A DNA stretch of 64,000 bases from Burkholderia ambifaria (GCF_001443045.1 NZ_LKPJ01000012.1:133315-197314), one strand, 5' to 3'; shown: positions 6,809-16,553, numbered from the stretch's first letter. Made by a program: numbers and translations. The notes: generated by a model from the letters alone, not told the origin.

Positions 6809-8350
6809 ATGCCCGCATTCACTTCGATCGAGAAAGTTGCCGATTGGGCCGGCCGAAACCATCTGGTCATCGGTGCCCTGGGTACGCTGATATCGATCGC
6901 GGCGCTCGGCATCAGCGCGGCGACGCTGTGGGCGTCGCAGAGCGAAGTCATCGAGCATGCACATGAGACATCGCGCAACGTCGCCGCCGTCCTGGTCAGC
7001 GAAATCGCCCGAACCGTCGAAACGTCGAACGGCACGCTGGTCGCACTTGCATCCAATCTCGGCAGCCCCGCGGTGCGACGCATGGATCCGAAGCTGCGGC
7101 ACGATCTGCTCTTCGAGCGCCCCGTCGCGCAGTACCTGACCGGCATGGGCGTGACGGACCGGTACGGCCAGTTGATCGACGGTTGTTGCGGGCCAACCCA
7201 TCATTGGAACTTCAGCGACCGCGACTACTTCACCGTCCATCGTGATTCCGACAACGTCGGCCTCTATATGTCCGCGGTGTATCGCGCGCGTGCGCGCAAT
7301 GGAAAGGAGTCCGTCGCGTTGTCGCGGCGCATCGAACTGCCGGATCATACGTTCAACGGAATCGCGGTGGTCGCCATCGACCTCGCGTACTTCGATCAGC
7401 TCCTGTCTCGCCTCGACGTCGGACCGAACGGGATCAGCGCGATCGTGCGCGCAGACGGCACGGTCCTCGCAAGAAATCCGTCTTTGAACGAACAGCAGAT
7501 GATCGGCCTGCGCCGCTCGAAGCCCTTCGAGCGGATGGTCAGCAACGAATCGGGCTTCTATTCCGCGCGTTCGAGCATCGACGGCACCGTGCGGCTGTAT
7601 ACATACCAGCGCGTGCCGGGCACGCCGCTGATCGCCGTCGTCGCGCCGGCCGAGCACGACGTGCTGGCGGGCATTGCGCGCCTGTCGTGGACGGTCGGCG
7701 TGTCGGCGTCAGTGATCAGCGCGGTGTTCTGTGCAGTAGTGTGGCTGTTGGCGTTCGCCTTGCGGGACAATCTTCGCAAGCAGATCCTGCTCACGGACCT
7801 CACACGGACCGATCCGCTGACGGGCCTGCGCAACCGCCGCGCACTCGATATCGCGCTGGCAGACGAATGGGAACGGCTGCAGCGCGGCAACGACAGCAGC
7901 CTGTCGGTGCTGTTCATCGACGCCGACGACTTCAAGCAATACAACGATCGGCACGGACACGCGCAGGGCGACACGGCGCTGCGCTTTCTCGCCACGTGCA
8001 TCGGCACGCATACGCGGCGGCGCTGCGATCTCGCCGCGCGCTACGGCGGCGAGGAGTTCGTCGTGGTGCTGCCGGATACGGACGAAAACGGCGCCGCGCA
8101 GGTCGCGGAGGCGATTCGCCGCGAAGTCGAACGCAACTGCCTCGACGGGTTTGCGGAAACCGTTCCGGCCTTCACCGTCAGCATCGGCTGCGCGACCGGC
8201 CATCGTGCGCGCCCCGCGTCCGTGGATGCGCTGTCGCATCAGGCCGACATGGCGCTTTATCGTGCGAAGCGCGAAGGCAGAAACCGCGTGTGTTGCGCGG
8301 AAAGGGGGCTCCTTAATTTCCCCGCAATTTACAGGTGTAGGTCGGCCTAG
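6809..8350 (+). CDS. Membrane diguanylate cyclase with Cache sensor
   Basis: Makes cyclic di-GMP from two GTP. Layout: cytoplasmic start, membrane helix at about 20-42, periplasmic double-Cache-like sensor (about 45-290, including the HWNFSDRDYFTVHRD segment typical of dCache_1), second helix at about 294-316, then a GGDEF domain. The active-site motif is GGEEF (about 413-417), fully catalytic. An inhibitory I-site RRCD (404-407) lies the standard five residues before it, so product feedback is expected. Length (513) is normal. It stands alone, 77 bases from the convergent aldarate operon. Confidence 0.93.
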   Translation: MPAFTSIEKVADWAGRNHLVIGALGTLISIAALGISAATLWASQSEVIEHAHETSRNVAAVLVSEIARTVETSNGTLVALASNLGSPAVRRMDPKLRHDLLFERPVAQYLTGMGVTDRYGQLIDGCCGPTHHWNFSDRDYFTVHRDSDNVGLYMSAVYRARARNGKESVALSRRIELPDHTFNGIAVVAIDLAYFDQLLSRLDVGPNGISAIVRADGTVLARNPSLNEQQMIGLRRSKPFERMVSNESGFYSARSSIDGTVRLYTYQRVPGTPLIAVVAPAEHDVLAGIARLSWTVGVSASVISAVFCAVVWLLAFALRDNLRKQILLTDLTRTDPLTGLRNRRALDIALADEWERLQRGNDSSLSVLFIDADDFKQYNDRHGHAQGDTALRFLATCIGTHTRRRCDLAARYGGEEFVVVLPDTDENGAAQVAEAIRREVERNCLDGFAETVPAFTVSIGCATGHRARPASVDALSHQADMALYRAKREGRNRVCCAERGLLNFPAIYRCRSA

Positions 8351-8427
8351 CTGCGACAAGGCCGAGCGCTCCCCCTAAGACAAACCAGCGATCGACGACA
8401 CGCGTCGACAATCGCACGCACGATACC

Positions 8428-9993
8428 TTACATGACGGCCCCAAGCTGCCACGGCACGAACTCGTTGTGCCCGTATCCGTGCAGCTCGCTCTTCGACGCC
8501 TGCCCCGACGCGGTCGCGAGCATCAGCCGGAAGATCGCTTCGCCGACTTCGTCGACCGACTGCACGCCGTCGATGATCGTCCCGCAGTTCAGGTCGATGT
8601 CGTCCTGCTGGCGCTGCCACAACGCGGTATTCGTGCCGAGCTTCAGCGACGGCGACGGCGCGCAGCCGTACGCCGAGCCGCGCCCGGTCGTGAAGCAGAT
8701 CAGGTTCGCTCCGCCCGCCACCTGGCCGGTCGCCGACACCGGATCGTAGCCCGGCGTATCCATGAACACCAGCCCGCGCGCATCGATCGGCTCCGCATAG
8801 CGATACACGTCGACCAGGTTCGCGGTGCCGCCCTTCGCAACCGCGCCCAGCGATTTCTCGAGGATCGTCGTCAGCCCGCCCGCCTTGTTGCCCGCGGACG
8901 GATTGTTGTCCATGCTCGCGTTCATCTGCGTGCAGTAGGCCTCCCACCAGCGGACCCGTTCGAGCAACTTCGCGCCGACGGCCGGGGACACCGCGCGGCG
9001 CGTCAGCAGGTGCTCCGCGCCGTAGATTTCCGGCGTTTCCGACAGGATCGCGGTCCCGCCGTGCGCAACGAGCCGGTCAACCGCCGCGCCGAGCGCCGGA
9101 TTCGCGCTGATGCCGGAATAACCGTCCGAGCCGCCGCATTGCAGCCCGACGACGAGGTGACTCGCATCGACCGGTTCGCGCCGCACCTGGTTCGCGTCTG
9201 CGAGCATCGCCTTCAGCTGTTCGATGCCGGCGGCGACCGTGCGGGCCGTGCCGCCCGTCGCCTGGATCGTCATCGTCCTGAGTGTTGCGCCCTCGTGCAG
9301 GCCGTGCGCGTCGAGCAGCCCGTCGATCTGGTTGGTTTCGCAACCGAGGCCGACCACAAGCACCGCCGCGAAATTCGGATGCCGCGCATAGCCGGCGAGC
9401 GTGCGCCTCAGCAACGCCAGCCCTTCACCCTGCGCGTCCAGTGCGCATCCCTGCCCGTGCGTCAGCGCGACGACGCCATCCACGTTTGGATAATCGGCGA
9501 GCGCCTGTGAGTTCACGTCACGGCGGAAGTAGTCCGCGATCGCGCGCGCGGCCGTGGCCGAGCAATTGACCGACGTCAGGATGCCGATATAGTTGCGCGT
9601 CGCGACCCGGCCGTCCGCGCGCACGATGCCCATGAATTGCGCCCGGGGTCGCGTCGCTGCCGCCAGCTTCGCATCCGCGCCGAACGCGTGGTCGCGCGTG
9701 AATTCGCCGATCGCGAGGTTCTGCGTGTGGACGTGTTCGCCGGCCGCGATGTCGCGGGTCGCGAAGCCGATGACCTGGCCGTAGCGACGAATCGGCGCGC
9801 CGGCGCGCAGGTCACGCACGGCAACCTTGTGTCCGGCCGGCACGAGCCCGCGCACGCCGACTCCCGGGGCGAGCGGCATACCGGCAACCAGTTGCCGGCG
9901 CGCGATCACGACGTCGTCGTCGGGATGCAGGCGGATCGCCAGCTCGCCCGCGTTGCGCTCGAGCGGTGCTTCGATTGGCGTAACGGCATTCAT
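8428..9993 (-). CDS. garD: UxaA/GarD-family aldarate dehydratase
   Basis: A 521-residue hydro-lyase of the altronate/galactarate dehydratase family. An N-terminal SAF-like domain (about 20-95, with the AGHKVAVRDL segment) is joined to the large catalytic domain, with family stretches such as ATRNYIGILTSVNCSAT and VVGLQCGGSDGYSGI. Such enzymes use Fe(II) to dehydrate galactarate or altronate. The start at 9993 overlaps the stop of the aldehyde dehydrogenase (ATGA, 9990-9993). With the downstream-pathway enzyme KGSADH and an aldarate-type importer in the same operon, galactarate or a related sugar acid is the likely substrate; which one cannot be fixed from sequence. Confidence 0.8.
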   Translation of the reverse strand: MNAVTPIEAPLERNAGELAIRLHPDDDVVIARRQLVAGMPLAPGVGVRGLVPAGHKVAVRDLRAGAPIRRYGQVIGFATRDIAAGEHVHTQNLAIGEFTRDHAFGADAKLAAATRPRAQFMGIVRADGRVATRNYIGILTSVNCSATAARAIADYFRRDVNSQALADYPNVDGVVALTHGQGCALDAQGEGLALLRRTLAGYARHPNFAAVLVVGLGCETNQIDGLLDAHGLHEGATLRTMTIQATGGTARTVAAGIEQLKAMLADANQVRREPVDASHLVVGLQCGGSDGYSGISANPALGAAVDRLVAHGGTAILSETPEIYGAEHLLTRRAVSPAVGAKLLERVRWWEAYCTQMNASMDNNPSAGNKAGGLTTILEKSLGAVAKGGTANLVDVYRYAEPIDARGLVFMDTPGYDPVSATGQVAGGANLICFTTGRGSAYGCAPSPSLKLGTNTALWQRQQDDIDLNCGTIIDGVQSVDEVGEAIFRLMLATASGQASKSELHGYGHNEFVPWQLGAVM

Positions 9994-11591
9994 ACAGCGA
10001 CCTCCGTCGATGCGGCGGCGCACGGCGTAGCTGGGGTCGCCACGCCGTCAATCAGGCGCGGCAGCCGCCACGGGTTCGCGTCCTGCAGCGCGGGTGGCAG
10101 CGCTGCGTCCGGATAGTTCTGGTAGCAGACCGGGCGCAGGAAGCGCTCGATCGCGGCGCTGCCCACGGACGTTCCGCGTGCATCCGTCGTCGCCGGGTAC
10201 GGCCCGCCGTGGACGATCGCGTCGCTGACTTCGACGCCGGTCGGAAACCCGTTGAACAGCAGGCGACCCACGCGCGTCTCGAGCCGCGCGACCAGCTCGC
10301 CGTGGCGCATCAGTTCGTCGGTGTCCCCGAGGAGCGTCGCGGTAAGCTGGCCGCGCATCGCGTCGGCAAACGCCAGGAAGTCGCGCGCGTCGTCCAGCTC
10401 GACGACGACGGTCGACGGACCGAACACCTCGTCCTGCAACGAACGACCGTCGAGCAGCGCGTGCCGATCCGCCAGAAACAGATGCCCGCCGACGCGCTGG
10501 CCGTCCTGCACAGCGACGAGCGTGTCGACACCGGGTGTCGCACGCAGCACCGAGACACCGCGCGCGAAGTGCTGCCGGATCCCGTCGCCGAGCATCGCCT
10601 GCGGCGCGGCGTCGCCGAGCGCGTCGCGCAACTGCGCGACGAACGCGCTGAACGCCGGCGACCGTACGCCGAGCACGAGGCCCGGGTTCGTGCACAGCTG
10701 GCCGCAGCCAAGCGTCACGGATGCCGCCAGATCGCGCGCGAGCGCCGCGCTGCGCGTGGCGAGCGCGGACGGCAGCACGAACACCGGGTTCACGCTGGAC
10801 ATCTCGGCGAATACCGGAATCGGCTCGGGCCGGGCCTGCGCGAGGTCGAACAGCGCGCGCCCCGCCGCGAGCGAGCCGGTGAAACCGACCGCCTTGATCG
10901 GCGCCGCCTGCACGAGCGCGGCGCCGGCCGCCGCCGTGCCGTAGACCAGATTGAACACGCCCGCGGGCAGCCCGACGCGCTCGACCGCACGCGCGACCGA
11001 ATCGGCGACGTATTCCGACGTCGCCATATGGCCGGGATGCGCCTTCACGACGACCGGGCAGCCGGCCGCCAGCGCCGACGCGGTATCGCCGCCCGCGACC
11101 GAGAACGCGATCGGGAAATTGCTCGCGCCGAACACCGCGACCGGGCCGACGCCGACGCGGTACTGGCGCAGGTCGGCACGCGCGAGCGGCAGGCGCGCCG
11201 GTTGCGCTTGGTCGATCCGTACGCCGAGAAAATCGCCGCGACGCACGGTGGCCGCGAACAGCCGTAGCTGGTTGCTGGTGCGCGTGCGCTCGCTTTCGAG
11301 CCGAGCCGCCGGCAGCGCCGTCTCACGGCGGGCTTCGGCGATGAACGCGTCCCCGAGCGCATCGATCCCGTCGGCGATCGCGTCGAGCAGCGCGGCGCGT
11401 GCGGCGGGCGACGTGGCACGCAGCACCGGGAACGCGCGTGCCGCCGCGTGCGCGGCGTCCGACACTTCGTCGGGCGTCGCGTCGCGATAGCTGACTGCGT
11501 GTCGCTCGCCGGTGATCGCGTCGACGCTGTACAGCGGCTCGCCTGCGCCGCGGCGCTGGCCATCGATATGGTGAAGTCCGGAAAGGCTCAT
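9990..11591 (-). CDS. 2-Ketoglutarate semialdehyde dehydrogenase
   Basis: Oxidises 2,5-dioxopentanoate (alpha-ketoglutarate semialdehyde) to 2-oxoglutarate with NAD(P)+, the final step of oxidative pentose/hexarate breakdown. At 533 residues it has the extended length of the KGSADH (type II/III) group rather than the roughly 490 of common aldehyde dehydrogenases. The catalytic Cys is in GCGQLCTNPG and the general base Glu in PVFAEMSSVNP. The ATG at 11591 (MSLSGLHHIDG) is chosen; the frame is open further upstream without protein-like sequence. Translation is coupled to the dehydratase by a four-base overlap. Confidence 0.87.
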   Translation of the reverse strand: MSLSGLHHIDGQRRGAGEPLYSVDAITGERHAVSYRDATPDEVSDAAHAAARAFPVLRATSPAARAALLDAIADGIDALGDAFIAEARRETALPAARLESERTRTSNQLRLFAATVRRGDFLGVRIDQAQPARLPLARADLRQYRVGVGPVAVFGASNFPIAFSVAGGDTASALAAGCPVVVKAHPGHMATSEYVADSVARAVERVGLPAGVFNLVYGTAAAGAALVQAAPIKAVGFTGSLAAGRALFDLAQARPEPIPVFAEMSSVNPVFVLPSALATRSAALARDLAASVTLGCGQLCTNPGLVLGVRSPAFSAFVAQLRDALGDAAPQAMLGDGIRQHFARGVSVLRATPGVDTLVAVQDGQRVGGHLFLADRHALLDGRSLQDEVFGPSTVVVELDDARDFLAFADAMRGQLTATLLGDTDELMRHGELVARLETRVGRLLFNGFPTGVEVSDAIVHGGPYPATTDARGTSVGSAAIERFLRPVCYQNYPDAALPPALQDANPWRLPRLIDGVATPATPCAAASTEVAV

Positions 11592-11628
11592 GAGTAGGGT
11601 CCGAAGTGCAGGAAGAACAGAGTGGGTG

Positions 11629-12960
11629 TCACGCCGCCTCGGACGAACCGAGCGTCGCCGTGCGTGCACGGCGGGCCTGCGCGCCGATGCTCATCAGCAG
11701 CAGCACGCCGACCCCGCCCGCTATCGCGAGCGCGAGCATGCCCGCCTGCCGGCTGTGGAAGGCCGTCTCGACCGCCGTCTTGAGGGTCGGCGCGATGAAG
11801 CCGCCGAGGTTGCCGAGCGCGCCGATCAGCGCGATGCCGCTGGCGGCCGCGGTGCCGCTCAGGTACGCGGTCGGCAGCGTCCAGAACAGCGGCTGGACGA
11901 CAACGAAGCCGATCGTCGCGCAGCAGAACGCGAGCAGGACCGGCGCGAGCGCATGGCCGAGCGTCGACAGCGCGATGCCAGCGGCCGCCATCGCCAGCAT
12001 GGCGATCGCGAACTGGCGATGCCGGCCGCGCGCGTCGGCCATGCCGGTGACCGGACGCAGCGCCAGCAGCGCGCACAGCCACGGGATCGCGGTCAGCAGG
12101 CCGACCTTCGCGCCGATGGCGGTGCCGGTCAGCTCCGAGATTCGCGTCGGCAGGTAGAAGATCACGCCGTACACGCTGACCTGGATCGCGAAGTAGATCG
12201 CGACGAAGCGCAGTACCTGCAAGTTGCCGAGCGCGCCGAGCGCCGAGCGCGGGCCGTGGGTGACCTTGTGCTGGTCCTCGGCGGCGATCGCGGCTTCGAG
12301 CGCGGCCTTTTCGGCGGCATCGAGCCATTTCGCGTCGCGCGGCTTGCTCACGAGGTAGAAGAACGCGATCACGCCTACCAGCGACGCCGCGAGGCCTTCG
12401 ATGATGAACATCCACTGCCAGTTGCGCAGCCCGAACTGGCCGCCCATCACGTCGAGCAGCAGGCCGGACAGCGGACTGCCCAGCACGAGCGCGACCGGCA
12501 GGCCGAAGTAGTACACGCCGAGCGCCTTGCCGCGCTGGCTTGCCGGGAACCAGTAGGTCGAATAGAGGATCACGCCGGGCGAGAAGCCCGCCTCGGCGAC
12601 GCCCAGGATGAAACGCAGTACGTAGAACGACGTCTCGTCGTGCGCGAACATCATCGCGGCCGACGCGAGACCCCAGGTCACCATGATGCGGCTCAGCCAG
12701 ACCCGCGCGCCGACCCGGTGCAGGATCAGGTTGCTTGGGATCTCGAACACTGCATAGCCGATGAAGAAGATGCCCGCGCCGAGCGCATAGGCGGCGTTGC
12801 CGATGTTCGAATCGACCATCAGGGCCTGCTTCACGAAGCCGACGTTCGAGCGGTCGAGCATCGACAGCGCAAACATCAGCGCGAGGAACGGGACCAGCCG
12901 CAGGCGGGCCTTGTGCACGGCGCTGGCGAGCGGATCGGGATGAACGGCTTGGGTCTGCAT
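11629..12960 (-). CDS. MFS importer, anion:cation symporter family
   Basis: A 443-residue, 12-helix major facilitator of the ACS family (GudP/GarP-like), which brings in glucarate, galactarate and other sugar acids with protons. Visible are the family start FLALMFALSMLDRSNVGFVK and the SPGVILYSTYWFPASQRGKA loop between helices 4 and 5. The ATG at 12960 gives the standard N-terminus; 37 bases separate its stop from the aldehyde dehydrogenase start. Its place inside the operon makes it the uptake system for the pathway substrate. Confidence 0.87.
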   Translation of the reverse strand: MQTQAVHPDPLASAVHKARLRLVPFLALMFALSMLDRSNVGFVKQALMVDSNIGNAAYALGAGIFFIGYAVFEIPSNLILHRVGARVWLSRIMVTWGLASAAMMFAHDETSFYVLRFILGVAEAGFSPGVILYSTYWFPASQRGKALGVYYFGLPVALVLGSPLSGLLLDVMGGQFGLRNWQWMFIIEGLAASLVGVIAFFYLVSKPRDAKWLDAAEKAALEAAIAAEDQHKVTHGPRSALGALGNLQVLRFVAIYFAIQVSVYGVIFYLPTRISELTGTAIGAKVGLLTAIPWLCALLALRPVTGMADARGRHRQFAIAMLAMAAAGIALSTLGHALAPVLLAFCCATIGFVVVQPLFWTLPTAYLSGTAAASGIALIGALGNLGGFIAPTLKTAVETAFHSRQAGMLALAIAGGVGVLLLMSIGAQARRARTATLGSSEAA

Positions 12961-13061
12961 GAGGTGTCTCCGGTGGCGGGCCGCCACGTTGGCGGCCCAC
13001 ATCTGGTGTCGAACGCGCCCGGCCTTCTCGTCGGCGTGCCGGGTCGCAACGGGGGTGTCGC

Positions 13062-14267
13062 TCAGCGCGACGCGCCGAGCAGGCCGCGCGCGGCCAGGTT
13101 GGCCATCAGCGCGCGCACGCCGAATGTCCAAGGTGCGATGCGCTCGCTCGTGCCGACGCGGTTGACCAGCGTGCCGAGCAGGCGGCTCGAGATCGTCACG
13201 ATATCGCCGGCCTTGTGGGTGAAGCCGCCACCCGGTGTGTCGCGATCCTCGACCGGCGCGAACAGCGTGCCGAGGAACAGCATCGCGCCGTCCGGGTACT
13301 GGTGCGTCGCGCCGATCGCCTGCGCGACGAGATCGAGCGGATCGCGGGTGATCTGGTCCATCGAGCTCGTGCCGTGCAGCACGAAGCCATCCTCCCCTTC
13401 GACACGCAGCGCCACCGTCGCGCGCCGCACGTCGTCGATCGAGAAGCTTTCGTCGAACAGCCGCACGAACGGGCCGATCGCGCACGAGCCGTTGTTGTCC
13501 TTGGCCTTGCCCAGGAGCAGCGCGCTTCGCCCTTCGAAATCGCGCAGGTTCACGTCGTTACCCAGCGTCGCGCCGCGCACGCGGCCGCGGCTGTCGATCG
13601 CGAGCACGATCTCCGGCTCCGGGTTGTTCCAGACGGAGCCCGGATGCACGCCGATTGCCGTGCCCGACCCCAGCGACGACAGCACCGGCGCCTTCGTGAA
13701 AATCTCCGCGTCCGGGCCGATGCCGACTTCCAGGTACTGGGACCACATGCCGCGCGCGATCAGCAGTTGCTTCAGTTCCTGCGCTTGCGCTGAGCCGGGC
13801 CGCAGCGTCGCGAGACGGTCTCCGACCAGCGACTGGATCTCCTCGCGCAACTGCGCGGCGCCGTGCGGATCGCCCTTGGTCCGCTCCTCGATCACGCGCT
13901 CGATCAGGCTGCCGGCGAACGTGACGCCCGCCGCCTTGATCACCTGCAGGTCGCATGGCGCGAGCAAGTGCGCGGCGCCGGCGTCTCCTGTGTCGGCCGG
14001 CGCGTTCGCCAGCAGACTGTCGAGCGTGCCGATCCACCGCCCCGGCGTGCCGCGCACGACGGCAACCGGGTCGTCGCGCTCGAGCAGGTCGCTCATCGTC
14101 GGCGCGACATCGGACAGGTCGAACACACCATCTTCCCGCACTGCGACGAGCGCCGGCCCGGCGGGCGTGGACGCGGTGGCCGGCAGCCACGCGCGCCCGA
14201 CGAGCGTGCCGGCGGCGCCGTCCTCGGGGAGCGTGTTGCGGGCGGTCAGGGCAAGCGGCAGGGTCAT
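13062..14267 (-). CDS. FAH-family enzyme (AraD1-like 2-keto-3-deoxy acid dehydratase)
   Basis: A 401-residue member of the fumarylacetoacetate hydrolase superfamily. The C-terminal half carries the metal-binding Glu pair in NNPEPEIVLA and the segments GATLGNDVNLRD and KDNNGSCAIGPF. Long FAH proteins of this type in Burkholderia include AraD1, which dehydrates 2-keto-3-deoxy sugar acids to alpha-ketoglutarate semialdehyde. That activity would link the UxaA-type dehydratase to the semialdehyde dehydrogenase here, and no KdgD-type aldolase-fold dehydratase is present. First gene of the minus-strand operon; the ATG at 14267 is preferred over an open start at 14354. Confidence 0.72.
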   Translation of the reverse strand: MTLPLALTARNTLPEDGAAGTLVGRAWLPATASTPAGPALVAVREDGVFDLSDVAPTMSDLLERDDPVAVVRGTPGRWIGTLDSLLANAPADTGDAGAAHLLAPCDLQVIKAAGVTFAGSLIERVIEERTKGDPHGAAQLREEIQSLVGDRLATLRPGSAQAQELKQLLIARGMWSQYLEVGIGPDAEIFTKAPVLSSLGSGTAIGVHPGSVWNNPEPEIVLAIDSRGRVRGATLGNDVNLRDFEGRSALLLGKAKDNNGSCAIGPFVRLFDESFSIDDVRRATVALRVEGEDGFVLHGTSSMDQITRDPLDLVAQAIGATHQYPDGAMLFLGTLFAPVEDRDTPGGGFTHKAGDIVTISSRLLGTLVNRVGTSERIAPWTFGVRALMANLAARGLLGASR

Positions 14268-14420
14268 CGTCGTCTCCAGGATCGTTGTCAGGGCACGCCG
14301 GCCGGCGTCGCGGCGAGCAAAGCGAATGTCAGCCACTTTAGGGACGATTGCCATAACAATCCAATCGCTTATTCAGTAGAATCGATTCCGATCAGTTATC
14401 GATATGACCGGGTTTACCTG
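14268..14420. promoter_or_regulatory. Divergent promoter region of the aldarate operon
   Basis: The 153 bases between the FAH gene and the LysR gene are AT-rich for this window and hold a LysR-type T-N-A dyad, ATTCAGTAGAAT, around 14371-14382, plus TTATCGATA near the regulator start. Autoregulation and operon control from this spot would be normal for the family. Confidence 0.45.
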
Positions 14421-15380
14421 ATGCGCCCCACGACCGTCCCGCCGCCCTCGACCCTCCTTGTCCGCCTGCGTTTCCGCCACCTGCAGTTGCTCGATGTGCT
14501 CGGGCGCACCCGCAACCTGCGCATCGCCGCCGAGCAGATGCACATCACGCAGCCGGCCGCCACCAAGATCCTCGGCGACATCGAGGACATGCTGGAAACG
14601 CCGCTGTTCACCCGCCTGCCGCGCGAGATGCGCCCGACCGAGCTGGGCCTGTTCGCGATCCGCTACGCGAGCGCCGCCGTCGCCGATCTCGGCCGGTTCG
14701 CCGGTGAGTTCGACACGCTGCGCGCGGGCGGACACGGTCACCTGACGATCGGCGCGATTTCCGCGTCGGCGGCGCAGGTCGTGGCCGACGGCATCCGCGA
14801 CATCCTGCGCGAGCGGCCGCGCCTCGTGGTCAAGCTGGTCGAGCAGAGCAGCGATCAACTGGCCGCCTGGCTCGAAGAGAAGAAGATCGACATCATGGTC
14901 GGCCGGCTGACCGAGCCACGTCACCAGGCGATCTTCGATTTCGAGGCATTGGCGGCCGAGCCGGTGTGGGTGGTCTGCGGCCGGCACCATCCGCTGCTCG
15001 CGCACGCGCGGCCGGAGTTCGCGGATCTCGCCGCATGGCCATGGGTGCTCTACCCGCCGGCTACCGCGATCCGTCAGCTGTTCGAGGAAACCATTGCCGC
15101 TGCGGGCATCCGCTCGGTGGCCGGGATGATCGAGACGTCGTCGATTTTCTCGACGCTGCAACTGCTGCAGTCGAGCGACACGCTGTCGCTGCAACCGCGC
15201 GCCGCAGTCGAGAAATACGTCGCCGAAGGGCTGCTTGGCCAGTTGCCGGTGCCGATCCGTCGGTCGATGAGCCGATATGGCGTCGTGACGCGCAAGGGCG
15301 AGCGGCCGTCGGAGCCAATGGCTGCGTTTATTGACGCGCTTCGCCGGGCCGTTGGCCGCAAGGCGGAACAGGAGGATTGA
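14421..15380 (+). CDS. LysR-family regulator of the aldarate operon
   Basis: A 319-residue LysR protein: winged helix-turn-helix at about 14-72 (RHLQLLDVLGRTRNLRIAAE, then ITQPAATKILGDIE), linker, and a substrate-binding domain (about 100-305). The variant helix with LQLLDVLGRTRN is shared by the GbpR/PcaQ-like branch, which often governs sugar-acid or aromatic-acid genes. It is transcribed away from the FAH-MFS-KGSADH-dehydratase operon, so it most likely regulates it, with the sugar acid or a dehydrated intermediate as ligand. The ATG at 14421 gives the family-standard start. Confidence 0.85.
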   Translation: MRPTTVPPPSTLLVRLRFRHLQLLDVLGRTRNLRIAAEQMHITQPAATKILGDIEDMLETPLFTRLPREMRPTELGLFAIRYASAAVADLGRFAGEFDTLRAGGHGHLTIGAISASAAQVVADGIRDILRERPRLVVKLVEQSSDQLAAWLEEKKIDIMVGRLTEPRHQAIFDFEALAAEPVWVVCGRHHPLLAHARPEFADLAAWPWVLYPPATAIRQLFEETIAAAGIRSVAGMIETSSIFSTLQLLQSSDTLSLQPRAAVEKYVAEGLLGQLPVPIRRSMSRYGVVTRKGERPSEPMAAFIDALRRAVGRKAEQED

Positions 15381-15965
15381 TCGCCGCGGAAGATCGTCGG
15401 GCGTCGGTCGAATCTGTCGACCGCGGTTGGTGCGTCCGAACAGCGTCGGAATTCTCACGGTGAATCACCGGTGCCGAATTTGCTTCGGCAGGTGGGCGGG
15501 CAGCCGCGGTGGCAGGTGCCGTGTTGCTGTTGCGGCGGGCACCGAACCGATCCGAACGAACAGAACACGCAGCAGTCAACAGGCCGGAGGCGCACCCGAT
15601 AAGATAAGTATTCTTATCACAATGCACCGATTTTCTTTCAAAACTCGACCGTGAACAAATACACCGGGCAACGCGCCCCCTCCTGCCCGCGACCCGGTAT
15701 TTGCCGGGCTCGGCATGACGAAACGCGAAGCACGCAAAAGCACGCAAAGACACGGGAAGACGGCTGACGCATGCAGCGAAACGCGCGAACGAAGTGCTGC
15801 TCCGACGCGTCATCCGCGCGTATGTCGCAATTTGCCGTCGATACGCTGCGGCAGCCTCAGCAGGTTGAAGATCGGGCAGACCGCGTCGACCGCCTGATGC
15901 AGCGCCCGCAAGATTCAACCGTCGAACGCGCGCCAGCTCATCCGGTAGTCGACTGAAACGACCAT
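15381..15965. other. Long intergenic region with a palindrome
   Basis: No gene is supported in these 585 bases; the open frames lack start signals and recognisable content. A perfect palindrome, GATAAGTATTCTTATC, lies at 15603-15618. Its halves resemble those of the TGATAA-N5-TTATCA sites at 18014 and 26575, but with different spacing. A run ACGCAAAAGCACGCAAAGAC (about 15730-15749) is locally repetitive. Confidence 0.4.
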
Positions 15966-16388
15966 TCAGGCCCTTTGCAAAATGTCTGTCGCCTGCTCGG
16001 CGTCGGCCAGCGAGTCGAGCGCGAGATAAGCAATGAACTGCGAGCCGAGCACGGCAGCGGATACGCCGCGGAGATTAATCCCGCCGTCCGACAGTTTCTG
16101 GGTCAGCTCCGCGATGATCCCGAGCTGGTCCAGCCCCATCACACGAATGGAGTGCAGGCTCGAGGTAGGATTGAATCCCACCTGGGTGGCAGCACGGATC
16201 TCTTGCTCTCCCTGCAGCGGCGCGACGAATACCACCCCTTTGCCTGGTGCCTCCGGTGCGCGCCGGGCGACAACGAATTGCAAATCCGCGCCCGCATCCC
16301 GCAGCGCGTTCAACACGTGTGCAAGACCGCCCGGCTTGTCCTCGATGGTAGCCGCCCAGACGTCAACGCGTTCCACGAGCAGTTCCAT
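15966..16388 (-). CDS. ACT-domain amino-acid-binding protein
   Basis: A 140-residue protein made of two ACT-like halves: residues 5-70 (VDVWAATIEDKPGGLAHVL, a textbook ACT start with the ligand-binding Gly pair) and about 76-138 (SIRVMGLDQLGIIAELTQKL). Stand-alone ACT proteins bind small amino acids and regulate partner enzymes, but no partner is next to it. The start is followed upstream by the decayed left copy of the spermidine-synthase module. The gene is intact. Confidence 0.75.
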   Translation of the reverse strand: MELLVERVDVWAATIEDKPGGLAHVLNALRDAGADLQFVVARRAPEAPGKGVVFVAPLQGEQEIRAATQVGFNPTSSLHSIRVMGLDQLGIIAELTQKLSDGGINLRGVSAAVLGSQFIAYLALDSLADAEQATDILQRA

Positions 16389-16553
16389 GACCCCTCCGAA
16401 AAATCGGACCTCGATGAAGACAATCTATGTCGCGTATGACCGGCGAGCAAGTCCGCTTGCGCGAGGGGTGGTATGCAAGCGCGTCCAGGAATCCGATGAT
16501 TTCGCCGACGGGGGGCGCAAGCCGAGCATGACCGCCTGCCGATGCGGCCATTG

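Noticed and set aside
11590-14379. A 929-residue plus-strand open frame
   Set aside because: It lies antisense to the MFS and FAH genes, which have clear family motifs. It is rich in Arg/Ala from reading GC-rich codons backwards and has no motif of its own.
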